The translations under genes and the position numbers were made by a program. A stretch of 64,000 nt of DNA from Methanomicrobiales archaeon HGW-Methanomicrobiales-3 (GTDB lineage: Archaea > Halobacteriota > Methanomicrobia > Methanomicrobiales > Methanospirillaceae): NCBI GenBank assembly GCA_002839605.1, contig PGYK01000004.1, positions 124,001-188,000 of the forward strand, given 5' to 3'. Position 1 is the stretch's first letter. Each line of letters starts with the position of its first letter. This document shows positions 25,361-35,966 of this stretch, piece by piece. The notes below the pieces were generated by a model, which was not told the DNA's origin, did no database searches, and was given only the letters and a program-made list of their open reading frames with translations.

Positions 25361-26254
25361 ATGAAAATCCTCATTCTCGGCGCCACAGGGATGCTCGGCC
25401 ATAAACTGATGCAGGTACTCTCACGGCAACATACGGTTACCGGAACCGTACGCAGAAATAAATCAGAAATTTCTGGCCATCCAATATTTTCAACCATGAA
25501 TATCGTGGGAAATGTCAATGTCGAAAAACCTGAATCCATCTACGCATTGATAAAAACCATGCATCCTGATGTCATCATCAATTGCATCGGCATCGTAAAA
25601 CAGCTTCCAGCCGCCCGTGATCCCCTTCAGAGTATTACTATCAACTCCCTGTTCCCTCATCAGCTGGCAGTAATATGCCAGAAAAACGGTACACGGCTTA
25701 TCCACATGAGCACGGACTGCGTCTTTTCCGGAAAGAAAGGCAATTACCAGGAGACAGATCAATCCGATGCCGAAGATCTCTATGGAAAAACAAAATACCT
25801 TGGTGAAGTCGATTATCCGGGTTGCCTGACGATTCGGACATCGATAATCGGACGAGAACTGGATACAACCCATGGCTTGATCGAATGGTTTTTCAGCCAG
25901 GAAGGAAAAACCGTGCCCGGTTATACCCATGCAATTTTCTCCGGTCTGACCACACTTGCCTTATCAGAAATGATCGGACACATCATTGATCACCATCCGG
26001 CACTACGAGGCGTTTACCAGATTGCATCAGCCCCGATAAGCAAATACGATCTCCTCTGTCTTGTGAAAAAGACGTATGGAATGAATATCTCGGTTATCCC
26101 GGATAATGCCGTAGTGAATGACCGGAGCCTGAGCCCGGAGAAGTTCCGGACTGAAACAAACATTAAGATTCCTTCATGGGAATATATGATAAACCAAATG
26201 CACAGCGATCTCACGCCATATACTGAGGTCAGGGGAAACCATGTTCACGAATAA
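25361..26254 (+). CDS. RmlD-like NDP-4-keto-sugar reductase
   Basis: Short-chain reductase of 297 residues, with GATGMLGHKLMQVLS at the N-terminus, HMSTDCVFSGKKGNY and the YGKTKYLGE Tyr-x3-Lys motif. It resembles RmlD and the related reductases WbvR/CapF. At 297 residues it lacks the C-terminal cupin domain present in CapF. With the next two genes it forms a predicted pathway to a UDP-2-acetamido-2,6-dideoxy-L-hexose. ATG at 25361 follows GGGAGAG; the 14-base overlap with the next gene supports one operon. Confidence 0.85.
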   Translation: MKILILGATGMLGHKLMQVLSRQHTVTGTVRRNKSEISGHPIFSTMNIVGNVNVEKPESIYALIKTMHPDVIINCIGIVKQLPAARDPLQSITINSLFPHQLAVICQKNGTRLIHMSTDCVFSGKKGNYQETDQSDAEDLYGKTKYLGEVDYPGCLTIRTSIIGRELDTTHGLIEWFFSQEGKTVPGYTHAIFSGLTTLALSEMIGHIIDHHPALRGVYQIASAPISKYDLLCLVKKTYGMNISVIPDNAVVNDRSLSPEKFRTETNIKIPSWEYMINQMHSDLTPYTEVRGNHVHE

Positions 26255-27314
26255 AACTATTCTTGTTACCGGGGGAACTGGATCCCTTGGGAAAGTATTG
26301 ATCCGCCGCCTACTCTCGGGAGAGATCGGTACACCGAAGAAGATCATTGTCTTCTCCCGGGATGAAGCAAAACAGCATGAGATGCGGATCTCGTACCTCA
26401 ACAGCAATGCCCCCACCGATGAAGTTATCTATAACAATTTCCGCAGGTTGCTTGAATTCCGCATCGGGGATGTCCGTGATTTCCATAGTATCAGTGCTGC
26501 CCTTCATGGTGTGGATGTTGTTTTCAATACTGCGGCCCTCAAGCAGGTTCCCTCCTGTGAATATTTCCCGTTCGAAGCGGTCCGGACAAATATCGAAGGC
26601 CCGGAAAATATCATCAGGGCCATCCGGGAGCTTGGTCTCCCTGTTGAAACAGTTGTTGGAATATCCACTGACAAAGCCTGCAAGCCGGTGAATGTCATGG
26701 GGATGACCAAAGCGATTCAGGAGCGAATCTTCATCACCGCAAATCTTGATTGTCCCCACACCCGGTTCATCTGTGTCCGTTATGGCAATGTCCTTGCATC
26801 CCGGGGTTCTGTCATTCCCTTGTTCCACGAACAGATACGTTCGGGCGGGCCGGTCACAATTACGACAAGAGATATGACTCGCTTCCTGCTCAGTCTCGAT
26901 CAGGCTGTTGACACAATTTTTGCAGCAGTAAAGGGTGCAAAACGCGGGGAAACGTATATTCCGAGAGTGCCGTCCGCAAAAGTTACAGATATTGCCGAAT
27001 TACTGATCGGAAAACGATCTATTAAGACAATAATTACCGGAATACGGCCCGGAGAAAAAGTACACGAAATCCTGATTTCCGAAGAAGAGGCTCACCGCAC
27101 TATCGGCCGCGGAGAGTATTATGTTATCCAGTCAATATTGCCGGAAATTTCAGATGTATCCACGGATAAAAAGGAAAAAGCGAAGCCGGTACTGGAGAGA
27201 GAGTTCTCATCATCCGACAATGTGATGTCAAAACCCATGCTCTTAAACACCTTAAAAAAATTTGATCTGACTTTATCGGGACATGGAGATCTGGAAGGAG
27301 AACTCCTGCGATGA
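26241..27314 (+). CDS. UDP-N-acetylglucosamine 4,6-dehydratase (CapE/WbjB-like)
   Basis: Nucleotide-sugar dehydratase of 357 residues. The NAD loop is VTGGTGSLGKVLIRRLL, the substrate-binding segment is FSRDEAKQHEMR, and the active-site segment is GISTDKACKPVNVMGMTKAI. In this group Met replaces the usual Tyr in MxxxK (MGMTK), a feature of inverting UDP-GlcNAc 4,6-dehydratases. It should start the pathway finished by the RmlD-like reductase upstream and the WecB-like epimerase downstream. Confidence 0.88.
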   Translation: MFTNKTILVTGGTGSLGKVLIRRLLSGEIGTPKKIIVFSRDEAKQHEMRISYLNSNAPTDEVIYNNFRRLLEFRIGDVRDFHSISAALHGVDVVFNTAALKQVPSCEYFPFEAVRTNIEGPENIIRAIRELGLPVETVVGISTDKACKPVNVMGMTKAIQERIFITANLDCPHTRFICVRYGNVLASRGSVIPLFHEQIRSGGPVTITTRDMTRFLLSLDQAVDTIFAAVKGAKRGETYIPRVPSAKVTDIAELLIGKRSIKTIITGIRPGEKVHEILISEEEAHRTIGRGEYYVIQSILPEISDVSTDKKEKAKPVLEREFSSSDNVMSKPMLLNTLKKFDLTLSGHGDLEGELLR

Positions 27315-28411
27315 AAGTGATGACTATTCTCGGAACACGTCCAGAGATTATCCGGCTCAGTCGCATCATAGAAAAACTCGACAACCATTGTACCCATATT
27401 CTTGTGCATACCGGCCAGAATTTTGATAAAAACCTCAATGATATCTTCTTTTCAGATCTTAAGATACGGAGCCCGGATTATTTTCTCAATGTCAAAGGGA
27501 ATTCCGCAGGTGAACAGATTGGCCGAATCCTTGCTGCTACTGAAGACGTGATGCAAAAGGAGAAGCCGGACCGCATTCTGATCCTTGGCGATACTAACAG
27601 CAGCCTGTCAGCAATTATCGCAAAACGGATGGGAATTCCCGTCTATCACATGGAAGCAGGAAACCGGTGTTATGATGATCGTGTTCCCGAAGAAGTGAAC
27701 CGGAGGATCATCGATCATTCCAGCGACATCCTGTTACCCTATACGGAGAACAGCAGGGCTAACCTGATCCACGAAGGTATTTCTGGGAATCGGATCCTTG
27801 TTACCGGAAATCCGATACGGGAAGTAATCGAGCACTACGATAAACAGATCAGGAACTCGGATATTTTAAACCGGTTGAAAATCCACAAAGGGAAATATTT
27901 CCTTGTCACCCTGCACAGGGCAGAGAATGTTGACATAGAAATTCGTTTAAAAACCTTTTTTAGGGCGTTTTCATCACTCAGCTCCCAATACGGAGTACCG
28001 GTAATCTGTAGTATCCATCCAAGAACCCGCGACAAACTGGACTCCTTTGAAGTCACACCGGATCCAGAAAAGGTCATGGTCTATGAACCGTTTGGTTTTT
28101 TTGACTTTATCCGGCTGGAACGGGATGCATTGTGTGTATTGAGCGATAGTGGAACGGTTCAGGAAGAGTGCTGTATATTCCATGTTCCGAATGTGACAAT
28201 CCGTGATGTCACCGAACGACCGGAGACACTTGAATGCGGCAGCAATATTCTGTCGGGCGCCGATAACAACTCCATTCTTAATTGTGTCCATATTGCCTTA
28301 TCAAAAGCCCCTTCATGGAACCCTCCGGACGAATATCTTCGTAATGATGTCAGTGAGACGGTTATCCGCATTGTGATCGGCTATTCTATGAAATCATCAT
28401 ATCCGGTATAA
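27311..28411 (+). CDS. UDP-N-acetylglucosamine 2-epimerase family protein (WecB/WbjD-like)
   Basis: A 366-residue epimerase with the N-terminal TILGTRPEIIRLSRII, GDTNSSLSAIIAKRMGIPVYHMEAG and RRIIDHSSD motifs, and the C-terminal LSDSGTVQEE of the UDP-binding site. In FucNAc/QuiNAc pathways such enzymes invert C2 at the last step. The start overlaps the dehydratase by four bases. Some substitutions, for example CCIFHVPNVTIRD near the substrate site, are within family variation. Confidence 0.9.
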   Translation: MKVMTILGTRPEIIRLSRIIEKLDNHCTHILVHTGQNFDKNLNDIFFSDLKIRSPDYFLNVKGNSAGEQIGRILAATEDVMQKEKPDRILILGDTNSSLSAIIAKRMGIPVYHMEAGNRCYDDRVPEEVNRRIIDHSSDILLPYTENSRANLIHEGISGNRILVTGNPIREVIEHYDKQIRNSDILNRLKIHKGKYFLVTLHRAENVDIEIRLKTFFRAFSSLSSQYGVPVICSIHPRTRDKLDSFEVTPDPEKVMVYEPFGFFDFIRLERDALCVLSDSGTVQEECCIFHVPNVTIRDVTERPETLECGSNILSGADNNSILNCVHIALSKAPSWNPPDEYLRNDVSETVIRIVIGYSMKSSYPV

Positions 28412-28434
28412 TATCACCAAAACCCCTGATTCTT

Positions 28435-29616
28435 ATGCAAAAATTTGCTCTGGTCTCACTCGGACTTCCTCCTTCACAATCAGGACAGTCGATGGTTCTC
28501 TACCACATTCTTAAGGAGATACCCCGGGAAAATTACTGCCTTATCACAATGAGAAATTTTCATCAGTATGGCAATCTGGGCAACTGTTCAAAAACTCCCG
28601 GAGGAAAAATGTATTTCCTTTTTCCCGATTATCAGGTTATCCGTTTTCTGGTTAGAATCGCAATGAAAATCCATTCTTCCCGCCTTCTTGATTTGCTGTT
28701 AAAAATACGGACATACCAGATAAAAAAAATTATCCAGCGAGAGAAATGTTCTGTACTGATCGGCTGCACCGGAGAGTTATTCGATCCTCCTGCAACATGC
28801 CGGGCCGCAAAAGAACTGGGGATTTCCTTTTACCTGTATGCCTTTGACCTGTACTCATCGCAATTTTCCGATCCGCATCTTGCGGCCTTTTCCAAAAAGC
28901 GAGAGCAGGAGATGATGCAGTATGCTGACAGGATCATTGTTCCCAATGAATGCATGCAGAAGATTTACTATCAGAAATATGGCGTCAATGCTACAGTTAT
29001 TCACAATCCCTGCGATATTGAAGAGTATGAGCGTTTTGCCTCTTCAGTTTCTATCCCTGCATCACAAGGTAAAAAGATCGTTTATACCGGTGGGATATAT
29101 GATGCACACTTTTCAGCGTTCCATAACCTTCTTGCTGCGATCGACATGACCGGGATCGCCGATATGAAACTGCATATTTACAGTCCCCAGTCACCCCGTT
29201 ACCTGAAAAAGAACGGGATATGCGGCCCTGTTATAATTCATGAGCATCTCCCGAACAACCAGGTTCCTGCAATCCAGCGGGATGCGGATATTCTCTTCCT
29301 CCCTTTAGCATTCAACTCGCCTTATCCCGAGGTTATTAAGACTTCCGCTCCAGGAAAAACAGCAGAGTATCTCCTTGCAAAAAAACCGATACTCGTCCAT
29401 GCACCGGCGGATTCGTTCATTTCCTGGTACTTCCGGAAATACACCTGCGGTTATGTCGTTGATGAGGATGACAAGGAAAAACTTTCGTCGTGCATCATTA
29501 ACATATTCAAAGATGATCCGGAAATGACTCGGATAGCAGAGAACGCATATTCACGCGGCATCGTGGATTTTAATCTTACTTCTATGAGTAAGCGATTCCA
29601 TGATCTTATAAAGTGA
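28435..29616 (+). CDS. Glycosyltransferase, GT-B fold (group 1/4-like)
   Basis: A 393-residue enzyme with an N-terminal acceptor half beginning ALVSLGLPPSQSGQSM and a C-terminal donor half with KIVYTGGIYDAHF and ADILFLPLAFNSPYPEVIKTSAPGKTAE interrupted by family-typical variation (EVIKTSAPGKTAEYLLA resembles the E-x7-E donor motif). It probably transfers a sugar to the lipid-linked glycan. It is the last gene in the forward part of the island and converges on a minus-strand glycosyltransferase. Confidence 0.83.
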   Translation: MQKFALVSLGLPPSQSGQSMVLYHILKEIPRENYCLITMRNFHQYGNLGNCSKTPGGKMYFLFPDYQVIRFLVRIAMKIHSSRLLDLLLKIRTYQIKKIIQREKCSVLIGCTGELFDPPATCRAAKELGISFYLYAFDLYSSQFSDPHLAAFSKKREQEMMQYADRIIVPNECMQKIYYQKYGVNATVIHNPCDIEEYERFASSVSIPASQGKKIVYTGGIYDAHFSAFHNLLAAIDMTGIADMKLHIYSPQSPRYLKKNGICGPVIIHEHLPNNQVPAIQRDADILFLPLAFNSPYPEVIKTSAPGKTAEYLLAKKPILVHAPADSFISWYFRKYTCGYVVDEDDKEKLSSCIINIFKDDPEMTRIAENAYSRGIVDFNLTSMSKRFHDLIK

Positions 29617-29651
29617 CTGATAATCGCTTATGGGGGGAACACGTGGTTCCA

Positions 29652-30695
29652 TTACCGGTAATTCTGGATCAGGTGAATATGAATACCTTTCATTTTTTTT
29701 ACAAGAATCTCATGATCGTACCGTTCATACACCACAATCCTCCCCAGCGCGCCCATCCGGACCCGTTCCTCCGGGTTTCGGTCCATCCACTCCACCGCAT
29801 TCCTGAGCGCGTTCACATCACGAACAGGAACCAGGAGCCCGGTCTTGCCATCCTCCACAATCTCCGGGCACCCGCCTGCATCTGTAGTTATGGCAGGGAT
29901 GCCACAGGCAAACGCTTCCATCACGGATGCGGGGACTGCCTCGGTATACGTGGGAAGGAGAAGGCAATCTGCGGCACGCAGCCATGTCCGGATCTCCTCC
30001 TTGGCCATTTGTCCGGTGAACCGACAGTTGGACGAGTGATCCGGGACTATACCGGGACCCACAAAGACAAAGGAATGTGCGGGACATTGCCGGGCAACCT
30101 CCACGATCTCATGGATGCCTTTCCACGGATGCAGGCGTCCCAGGAAGAGGAAGATCGTTCGGTCCGAAGGAAGACCCAGGGCCATGCGGGCCTTATCCCG
30201 TGATCCACAGGTAAAGAACCCGGTATCGACACCCGTATGGATTACGGCACAACGTTCCGGATCGAGACCAAGGCTGATGAGAGGTTTTTGCATCTCTTCG
30301 CTTGCCGTTATAACAAAATCCGCCCGACGGATCATGGCAGAAGTGATCTTTCGGTACAACCGGTTTTTTAGCGGAAAAACCCTCGCATCGTCGCCATGGA
30401 ATTTCAGGACAAGCGGAATATCTCGGCGCCCTAACAGAGCCGGGACCAAGCTGCTGTGCGGGATGTATTCGGCCTGCATCAGATCAAGATCGGGACTTCG
30501 GCAGAGCCGGAGCGATTCAGCATAGAACGGAATATACCCGAGGGGCGAAGGGGTGGTTTTCACGGCTTTGTGCACGATCACGTCGCGGGCTTCAAGATCC
30601 TGTACCATCTGACGAATGAAGATCCCCCGGTAATCCCCTTCATACGCCGGATACATATTAGCAAACAGGCCAAGGGTGTAGTCAGGCATGCTCAT
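29652..30695 (-). CDS. Group 1 (GT4) glycosyltransferase
   Basis: GT-B glycosyltransferase of 347 residues. The N-terminal half starts LGLFANMYPAYEGDYRGIF; the C-terminal half has FLFLGRLHPWKGIHEIVE, LPTYTEAVPASVMEAFACG and GGCPEIVEDGKTGLLVP, the E-x7-E donor-binding motif. Two near starts exist (30695 and 30689). It lies on the opposite strand from the main island and ahead of the minus-strand methyltransferase and top6 genes; GC content is again that of the flanking chromosome. Confidence 0.93.
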   Translation of the reverse strand: MSMPDYTLGLFANMYPAYEGDYRGIFIRQMVQDLEARDVIVHKAVKTTPSPLGYIPFYAESLRLCRSPDLDLMQAEYIPHSSLVPALLGRRDIPLVLKFHGDDARVFPLKNRLYRKITSAMIRRADFVITASEEMQKPLISLGLDPERCAVIHTGVDTGFFTCGSRDKARMALGLPSDRTIFLFLGRLHPWKGIHEIVEVARQCPAHSFVFVGPGIVPDHSSNCRFTGQMAKEEIRTWLRAADCLLLPTYTEAVPASVMEAFACGIPAITTDAGGCPEIVEDGKTGLLVPVRDVNALRNAVEWMDRNPEERVRMGALGRIVVYERYDHEILVKKMKGIHIHLIQNYR

Positions 30696-30735
30696 CCCCC
30701 ACCAAAACAGCCCGTTTCCGGAAGCAAAACAACCC

Positions 30736-31458
30736 TCACGATCTCACCAGCACGAGAAGCGAGTACCCCCCAAAAACCCGTACCGTTAACCCGGATGCGA
30801 TGGGGAAGAGGAGCGCGCGGGGGATCTTCAGCAGTTGGTCTTTGAGTCCGAAATCCCGGTCCAGAGAATACCCCGGGGTATATTGGAAATCAATAATCTC
30901 ATAACCAAGGTCCCGCAGCACCTGAAGGGCAAGATCGCGTGAGAAGAAATGAAGGTGCCCGACTTTTCTTCGCTGGCCAAGGAGAAACTGCTGGTGGAGA
31001 ACGGCAAGAACAAACATCTCAAGGGGGATGTGCAGGATAATATACGGGCTTTTGTCCTTAATATCCCGCAGGAACCGGTAATAATCTTCAAGGTGTTCGA
31101 TGACGTCGATGAGCAGGATCAGATCACAATCAGTGTCGGTCGCATCGCAATAATTTTCAAGATGGAACGAAAGCCGCTCATTCGCCCGTTCCTTGCACAG
31201 ATCAATTGCCTGAGGAGAGATCTCGTACCCGCTCATATGCGTTGATTGGGGGAGTTTTTTCTGGAGCTGGAGCAGAATCTCCCCGCAACCGCACCCGATC
31301 TCGCAGATCGTTTGGGGCTTGAGTTGGTGTTTTTCCATCATCCGGAAGATGAGATCCGCCTTCCACGGAGCATCCTCGACATCCCACGTTGGATTGTTTC
31401 TCAGGTAATCGCCATCCAGATATCGATCTTCAGCGCTCATTCCCGCAAAACCCCTCAT
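30736..31458 (-). CDS. SAM-dependent methyltransferase (class I)
   Basis: A 240-residue methyltransferase with motif [16 protein letters not shown], then [15 protein letters not shown] and [20 protein letters not shown]-terminal hydrophobic tail ([23 protein letters not shown]) suggests membrane association. The ATG at 31458 overlaps the stop of top6A by four bases. It probably modifies a glycan or lipid, given the glycosyltransferase neighbour. Confidence 0.87.
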   Translation of the reverse strand: MRGFAGMSAEDRYLDGDYLRNNPTWDVEDAPWKADLIFRMMEKHQLKPQTICEIGCGCGEILLQLQKKLPQSTHMSGYEISPQAIDLCKERANERLSFHLENYCDATDTDCDLILLIDVIEHLEDYYRFLRDIKDKSPYIILHIPLEMFVLAVLHQQFLLGQRRKVGHLHFFSRDLALQVLRDLGYEIIDFQYTPGYSLDRDFGLKDQLLKIPRALLFPIASGLTVRVFGGYSLLVLVRS

Positions 31459-32543
31459 ATTATCCCCATATCCGCGAGCCTTGCCGGCAGATACGTCTTC
31501 GTCACAAAATCCAGCCCGCGCGCTGCAAATGCCTGTTGTTCTGACTTGAGGCCCATCTCGATCTGGAGATTTATCTGCTTCTTCCAGTAATCCGTGGCAA
31601 ACCGGGGATCGGTGAGTTCGGATTTCAACGCCTCCAGATCTTTCTCGGTCAGCTTATCGGAGGGCAGATTATAATCCCGGATATCGCTTGGCTGCAGCCC
31701 GAGGAACCGGGCCTTGGGAGTTGCCAGCAGTTCCGACATGTGGGCGCTCTTGATTGCGCCATACGCAACCGATCCAAAAATCCGGTACGACCACGGGTCG
31801 CCGTCCGTGAAGACCAGCACGGGAAGATCCCAGGTGCTGCTGATCTTGTTGAGCATCCGCCGGGTCGACCGGGCCGGCTGGCCCTTGAGGTGGACAAGGA
31901 TCGCGTTGTGCTCCTCGTCAAACCCGTTCTCGATGAGACGGTCGTACATACCACCGGTCTCTATCGCGATGACGAACTTCGCGTCATGATCCACGAACTC
32001 GATGTTCTCCACATTATTTGGGATCGTGTAGCCCGCCTGCCCCACATCGTCCTGGCAGTGGAGCGTCTTCATCCCCCGCCGGGTCTCCTCGCGGATCCGC
32101 ATCGGCCCGTAGATGGATGCCCCGTTCTCTTCAGGATGCAGGTGGAACCCCTCGCGCGGAACATCGGAGAGGATCTCAAGATCCTCGATTAAGAAATTAC
32201 TCTCGTCCTGCGCGCCGAACTTCGCCCGCTTCCAGCCCTCGGAGATGTAATACATCTCCCTGAGTGTTGAGGAGCGGTTCTCGGCAAGCTGCTGCTTGAT
32301 GAACCCGATCACGTATGCCATCTTCAAAAGATGAGTGGCGCTCTTGGCCGAAGCCGCGGTGCGTGTGCTCTCCTTGTCGCCGTACTTCCAGACCTCGCTT
32401 GCATCATCGAACTCGATGTTGTATTTTGTCCGGGTGGGAAGCGAGATGGACGGGATCTCGCCGCCTTTCATCTGGTCGTACCACGCGCTCGCGATCCGGA
32501 GGAGCGCTGCCATCGACTTCTTTTCCAGTTCTTCTTTAGACAT
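31455..32543 (-). CDS. top6A: DNA topoisomerase VI subunit A
   Basis: Catalytic subunit (362 residues) of the archaeal type IIB topoisomerase, which cuts both strands and passes DNA through. The CAP domain carries the catalytic tyrosine in [12 protein letters not shown] (Tyr98 or Tyr99). The TOPRIM domain has the acidic residues in [12 protein letters not shown] and [11 protein letters not shown]. The frame is open further upstream, but the ATG at 32543 gives the family N-terminus and overlaps the end of top6B by eight bases. Confidence 0.97.
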   Translation of the reverse strand: MSKEELEKKSMAALLRIASAWYDQMKGGEIPSISLPTRTKYNIEFDDASEVWKYGDKESTRTAASAKSATHLLKMAYVIGFIKQQLAENRSSTLREMYYISEGWKRAKFGAQDESNFLIEDLEILSDVPREGFHLHPEENGASIYGPMRIREETRRGMKTLHCQDDVGQAGYTIPNNVENIEFVDHDAKFVIAIETGGMYDRLIENGFDEEHNAILVHLKGQPARSTRRMLNKISSTWDLPVLVFTDGDPWSYRIFGSVAYGAIKSAHMSELLATPKARFLGLQPSDIRDYNLPSDKLTEKDLEALKSELTDPRFATDYWKKQINLQIEMGLKSEQQAFAARGLDFVTKTYLPARLADMGII

Positions 32544-34338
32544 CGAGATCCACCACCATCTTCTTGGCATCATCGATGCCGCGTATCTCAAGGATACCTT
32601 TGCCTTTCCCGGAGTAGGAGATGCGCGAGACCTCTTTTGGAGGAACAACCAGCTTCCAGACTTTGGTGAACTGCCCGTCCATCTCGCTTGCGAAGTCTGC
32701 TTTTGGTTGTGCATCGGCGGCATCGTCTGCCGAGATATCGTAGACCGAGATCTCGCCGTCATACCCGCTGTAATTGGCGAGTTCTATCGTTATCTTCCCG
32801 TCCCGGGTCCACTTCTTGACAATCAGCTTCCGCATCAGCTTTCCTTCGATGGGGGACGTATCGACCACGGGTTTCTCCACGATCTCGCTCACCTTCTCCG
32901 CAATCTCGGGAATGATCGCGCAGACTGCGCGGGCCCGGTCCTCGGCAAGCTTGCCCTTGTCGCGCCGGGAGACGAAGAGCTTGAGGTCGCGCCCCAGATC
33001 CTGGAGCGCGAGAATGATCTCCTTCTCGATCTCGGGAATGCTCGCTATCGCATCCTTGCTCTCGCTGGTGAACGGGACGTTCGTTGATGCCACATGAACG
33101 AGGATCAGGATCGGCCCGGTGGGAAGTCCCTGCTGCGAGATGTTGTAGGACTTCCAGTTCACCCGCGAGATGCAGTCGGTGATCGCGCAGGCGCCCTGCT
33201 GGTACATCAGCGGGACCCGGTTGGCAAACCGGAGGATGATGGCGTTGCCTTCCGCGGGAAGTTTCCCGCCATACCCGATTGCGGCTTCGACCATGAACGA
33301 GTGGCCGGAGAAGACCTGGCTTGCACGGGTGCGGGCTGCAACAAAGTCCATCTGGAACTCCTTGTCAAGCCCGCGCCGGATCAACTCCTCGCCAATCGGG
33401 GAGAGGCACTGGGAAGTCGGGGGTGCGGGGACAGTGATATCCTGCATTGCGGCAAGCAGGGACTTGAGCTGGTCGGCAGCAAGCCCTTTCGCCTTCAGTG
33501 TTCCTTTCAGGCCGGCCCGGTCGCACATCTCCTGTGCAGATTTTTTCCCGACCCGGCTGAACCCATTGACGAGGAAGTCAAGGAGCTTGTCCTCACTTGC
33601 CGCGGCCATCCGCTTGAGCTGGCCGAACTCGATGCCGTGAGGATGGGGCTGGATGGCAACCGGGCAGGCGATCACTTCCTGGCTCACCCGCTCGAACGTG
33701 AACGCTTCATCGTCCAGTTCGACCCGGAACCGTGCATGGGGGTTGACGATGGAGGTGTACCGGAGGTACTCGAGCAGCTTCTTCTTTGCCGCCATCGTGC
33801 TCCTGAACTCGATCTGCACGCGGGTTCCGTGGATCCGGTCCCATTCAAACGGCCCTTCCGAGATGATATCCGGTTCATTGGTCTCGATCTTTATCTGGAT
33901 CTCGAACCGGTGCGCGGATTCCTTGTGGCCGGTGCGGGAGATGACAACGGTCGGAAGCCCGCTGGTCAGCTGGGCATAGAGGACGGCTGCGGAGATACCG
34001 ATACCCTGCTGGCCGCGGGTCTGCCGGATCTGGTGGAACCGCGAGCCGTAGAGGAGCTTGCCGAAGACATACGGCACCTGCTTTGGCATGATGCCGGGCC
34101 CGTTGTCCTCGACAATGATCCGGAAGATGTCGCTTCCGGTCTTTTTAATGCTGATAAAAATGTCCGGGAGAACCTGTGCTTCCTCGCAGGCATCCAGCGC
34201 GTTATCCACCGCTTCCTTGATGGTGGTGATGACCCCGCGCGTAGGCGAGTCGAAGCCGAGCAGGTGCTTGTTCTTCTCGAAGAACTCCGCGACACTGATG
34301 CTGCGCTGCTGTTTTGCCAGGTCCTCAGCGAGAACCAT
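32536..34338 (-). CDS. top6B: DNA topoisomerase VI subunit B
   Basis: ATPase subunit (600 residues) of topoisomerase VI. The GHKL fold has the N-box [11 protein letters not shown], the G1 motif VEDNGPGI and the G2 motif [12 protein letters not shown]. Helix-two-turn-helix and transducer domains follow, with the transducer lysine region near the middle. The ATG at 34338 is chosen so the protein begins [19 protein letters not shown], 14 bases inside hisS; a longer start at 34368 is possible. It works with the adjacent top6A. Confidence 0.96.
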   Translation of the reverse strand: MVLAEDLAKQQRSISVAEFFEKNKHLLGFDSPTRGVITTIKEAVDNALDACEEAQVLPDIFISIKKTGSDIFRIIVEDNGPGIMPKQVPYVFGKLLYGSRFHQIRQTRGQQGIGISAAVLYAQLTSGLPTVVISRTGHKESAHRFEIQIKIETNEPDIISEGPFEWDRIHGTRVQIEFRSTMAAKKKLLEYLRYTSIVNPHARFRVELDDEAFTFERVSQEVIACPVAIQPHPHGIEFGQLKRMAAASEDKLLDFLVNGFSRVGKKSAQEMCDRAGLKGTLKAKGLAADQLKSLLAAMQDITVPAPPTSQCLSPIGEELIRRGLDKEFQMDFVAARTRASQVFSGHSFMVEAAIGYGGKLPAEGNAIILRFANRVPLMYQQGACAITDCISRVNWKSYNISQQGLPTGPILILVHVASTNVPFTSESKDAIASIPEIEKEIILALQDLGRDLKLFVSRRDKGKLAEDRARAVCAIIPEIAEKVSEIVEKPVVDTSPIEGKLMRKLIVKKWTRDGKITIELANYSGYDGEISVYDISADDAADAQPKADFASEMDGQFTKVWKLVVPPKEVSRISYSGKGKGILEIRGIDDAKKMVVDLDV

Positions 34339-35557
34339 TCGCGCCCACCCCGGCCACGGCTTCATCAAGGCTGACCGTCTTCTGTTCGCCGGTCTTGAGG
34401 TTCTTGAGAGTGACCTCGCCGGATTCAGCTTCCCGCTTCCCGATCACCACGGCAAAATCGGCCGACTTTGCAGCGTGTGCGAGCTGGGCACCAAACCCGC
34501 GCTCCATGAGATCCATCTCGGTGCGGATGCCGGCATCGCGGAACGCGCGTCCCACTTCCAGCGCCCGCTTCCGGCCCTCGGGAGTGCAGACCAGGCCAAC
34601 CACAGTATCCTTCCGGGCAGGAGCATCGCCGAGGGAGACCATCACGCGGTCGAAGCCGATTGCAAAACCGCAGGATGCCACATCGTCCCCGCCGAAGAGC
34701 TGCGCAAGGCGGTACGCCCCGCCGCCAAGAATCTGGTTCTCGGCCCCGAGGTTCTGGGCAAATCCCTCAAAGACCATGCCGGTGTAATAATCAAGGCCCC
34801 GGGCAATGCCGAAGTTCAACGAGTATTTCACACCGGATGCATCGAGCGACTCCACCATCTGCTCAACGCGTTCCTTCTCGGGGATCGTTCCTGCGATCTC
34901 GAATGCTTCTGCAAGATTGCGGGTCTCTACCAGTGCCGTGAGGGATGTCAGAAGATCGGCCTTGTTCACGGATTCAAGGGTTACTTTCAGGCCATCGAAG
35001 TCTTTCTTGTCCAGGTGCGCCCGCACCCGGCGCTGCATGGCGGGTTCAAGGTCTTTGACCAGGTTCTTCATGAACGAGAGGTGGCCGACCTTCAGATCAT
35101 AGGTCACGCCGGTTGCGTTCAGCATGTCGGACGCGAGCATGATCGTTTCCGCATCGGCAGCCGCCGTATCCGCGCCGATCAGCTCAACCCCGAACTGCCA
35201 GAACTGGCGGTACCGTCCCTTCTGCGGCCGCTCGTACCGGAAGCAGTCGGCAAAGTAGCACCAGCGCAGGGGTTTTGGCGCCACTTTTGCCTCGTTGATG
35301 TACATCCGTATGACTGCGGCAGTGATCTCCGGCCGCAGGGCAAGCTTCCGTCCGCCCTTGTCCTCAAAGACATACATCTCCTCGATGATGCCTTCGCCTG
35401 ATCGCATCGTGAAGAGTTCAAGATCCTCGAACTCCGGTGTGCAGACTTCCCGGTATCCCCACCGGCGCGCAACTTCGCGGAGCCGCCACTCGACGGCGCG
35501 GCGCGCTTCCATCTCATCGGGCAAAAAGTCCCGGGTCCCCCGTGGTTTCTGGAGCAT
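34325..35557 (-). CDS. hisS: Histidyl-tRNA synthetase
   Basis: Class II synthetase of 410 residues. Motif 1 lies around LPDEMEARRAVEWRLRE, motif 2 around WCYFADCFRYERPQKGRYR, and the His-specific region is ARGLDYYTGMVFEGF with GGGAYRLAQLFGG. A C-terminal anticodon-binding domain ends with VTLKNLKTGEQ. It overlaps top6B by 14 bases, so the three minus-strand genes are probably cotranscribed. Confidence 0.96.
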   Translation of the reverse strand: MLQKPRGTRDFLPDEMEARRAVEWRLREVARRWGYREVCTPEFEDLELFTMRSGEGIIEEMYVFEDKGGRKLALRPEITAAVIRMYINEAKVAPKPLRWCYFADCFRYERPQKGRYRQFWQFGVELIGADTAAADAETIMLASDMLNATGVTYDLKVGHLSFMKNLVKDLEPAMQRRVRAHLDKKDFDGLKVTLESVNKADLLTSLTALVETRNLAEAFEIAGTIPEKERVEQMVESLDASGVKYSLNFGIARGLDYYTGMVFEGFAQNLGAENQILGGGAYRLAQLFGGDDVASCGFAIGFDRVMVSLGDAPARKDTVVGLVCTPEGRKRALEVGRAFRDAGIRTEMDLMERGFGAQLAHAAKSADFAVVIGKREAESGEVTLKNLKTGEQKTVSLDEAVAGVGANGSR

Positions 35558-35594
35558 AATGAAAAATCCCTGTACTTGTACTGGTCTGATACCA

Positions 35595-35915
35595 TTATTT
35601 CTTATTCATCCGGTGTATAGGCACGCTGCCGATGAAGCGCTGGAACGTGTCCTCATTCTTCCAGACTTTTTCCCGCTCGATCTGCCCCTGCAGGTACAGG
35701 GCGCCAAGGATGAGGCCCAGCCCGAGCAGTTCGAACGTTCCCGTCGTAAGCGTGATCAGGGTACCCAGCGTTGCAACCGCGCCATACAGCACGCCCCAGT
35801 ATGCTGCTTTCCGGTATCCCGGAAGACCGGTCCTGAAAAAGATCCGGGCATCCCGGAGCCAGAGAAAGATGGTGGCTGCGGTGCCAAACATTGCAACATA
35901 GATGAGGTAGGTCAT
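35595..35915 (-). CDS. Small conserved membrane protein
   Basis: The 106-residue protein has three likely membrane helices: YLIYVAMFGTAATIFLWL, YWGVLYGAVATLGTLITL and ELLGLGLILGALYL. Its C-terminus is charged and cytoplasmic or external. No family was recognised. It lies upstream of hisS on the same strand with a 37-base gap and divergently from larB. Confidence 0.75.
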   Translation of the reverse strand: MTYLIYVAMFGTAATIFLWLRDARIFFRTGLPGYRKAAYWGVLYGAVATLGTLITLTTGTFELLGLGLILGALYLQGQIEREKVWKNEDTFQRFIGSVPIHRMNKK

Positions 35916-35966
35916 GTTGGTGTACTACCTTATTATACGGCGTTCCATATCTGTATTATTACAATC

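Noticed and set aside
18771-26254. rfbC with the RmlD-like gene as a dTDP-rhamnose pathway
   Set aside because: No rmlA or rmlB gene is present, and both genes fit better with the CDP- and UDP-sugar neighbours.
33094-34374. 426-residue frame opposite top6B
   Set aside because: It mirrors a strongly conserved gene with GHKL motifs on the other strand and has no protein features of its own.
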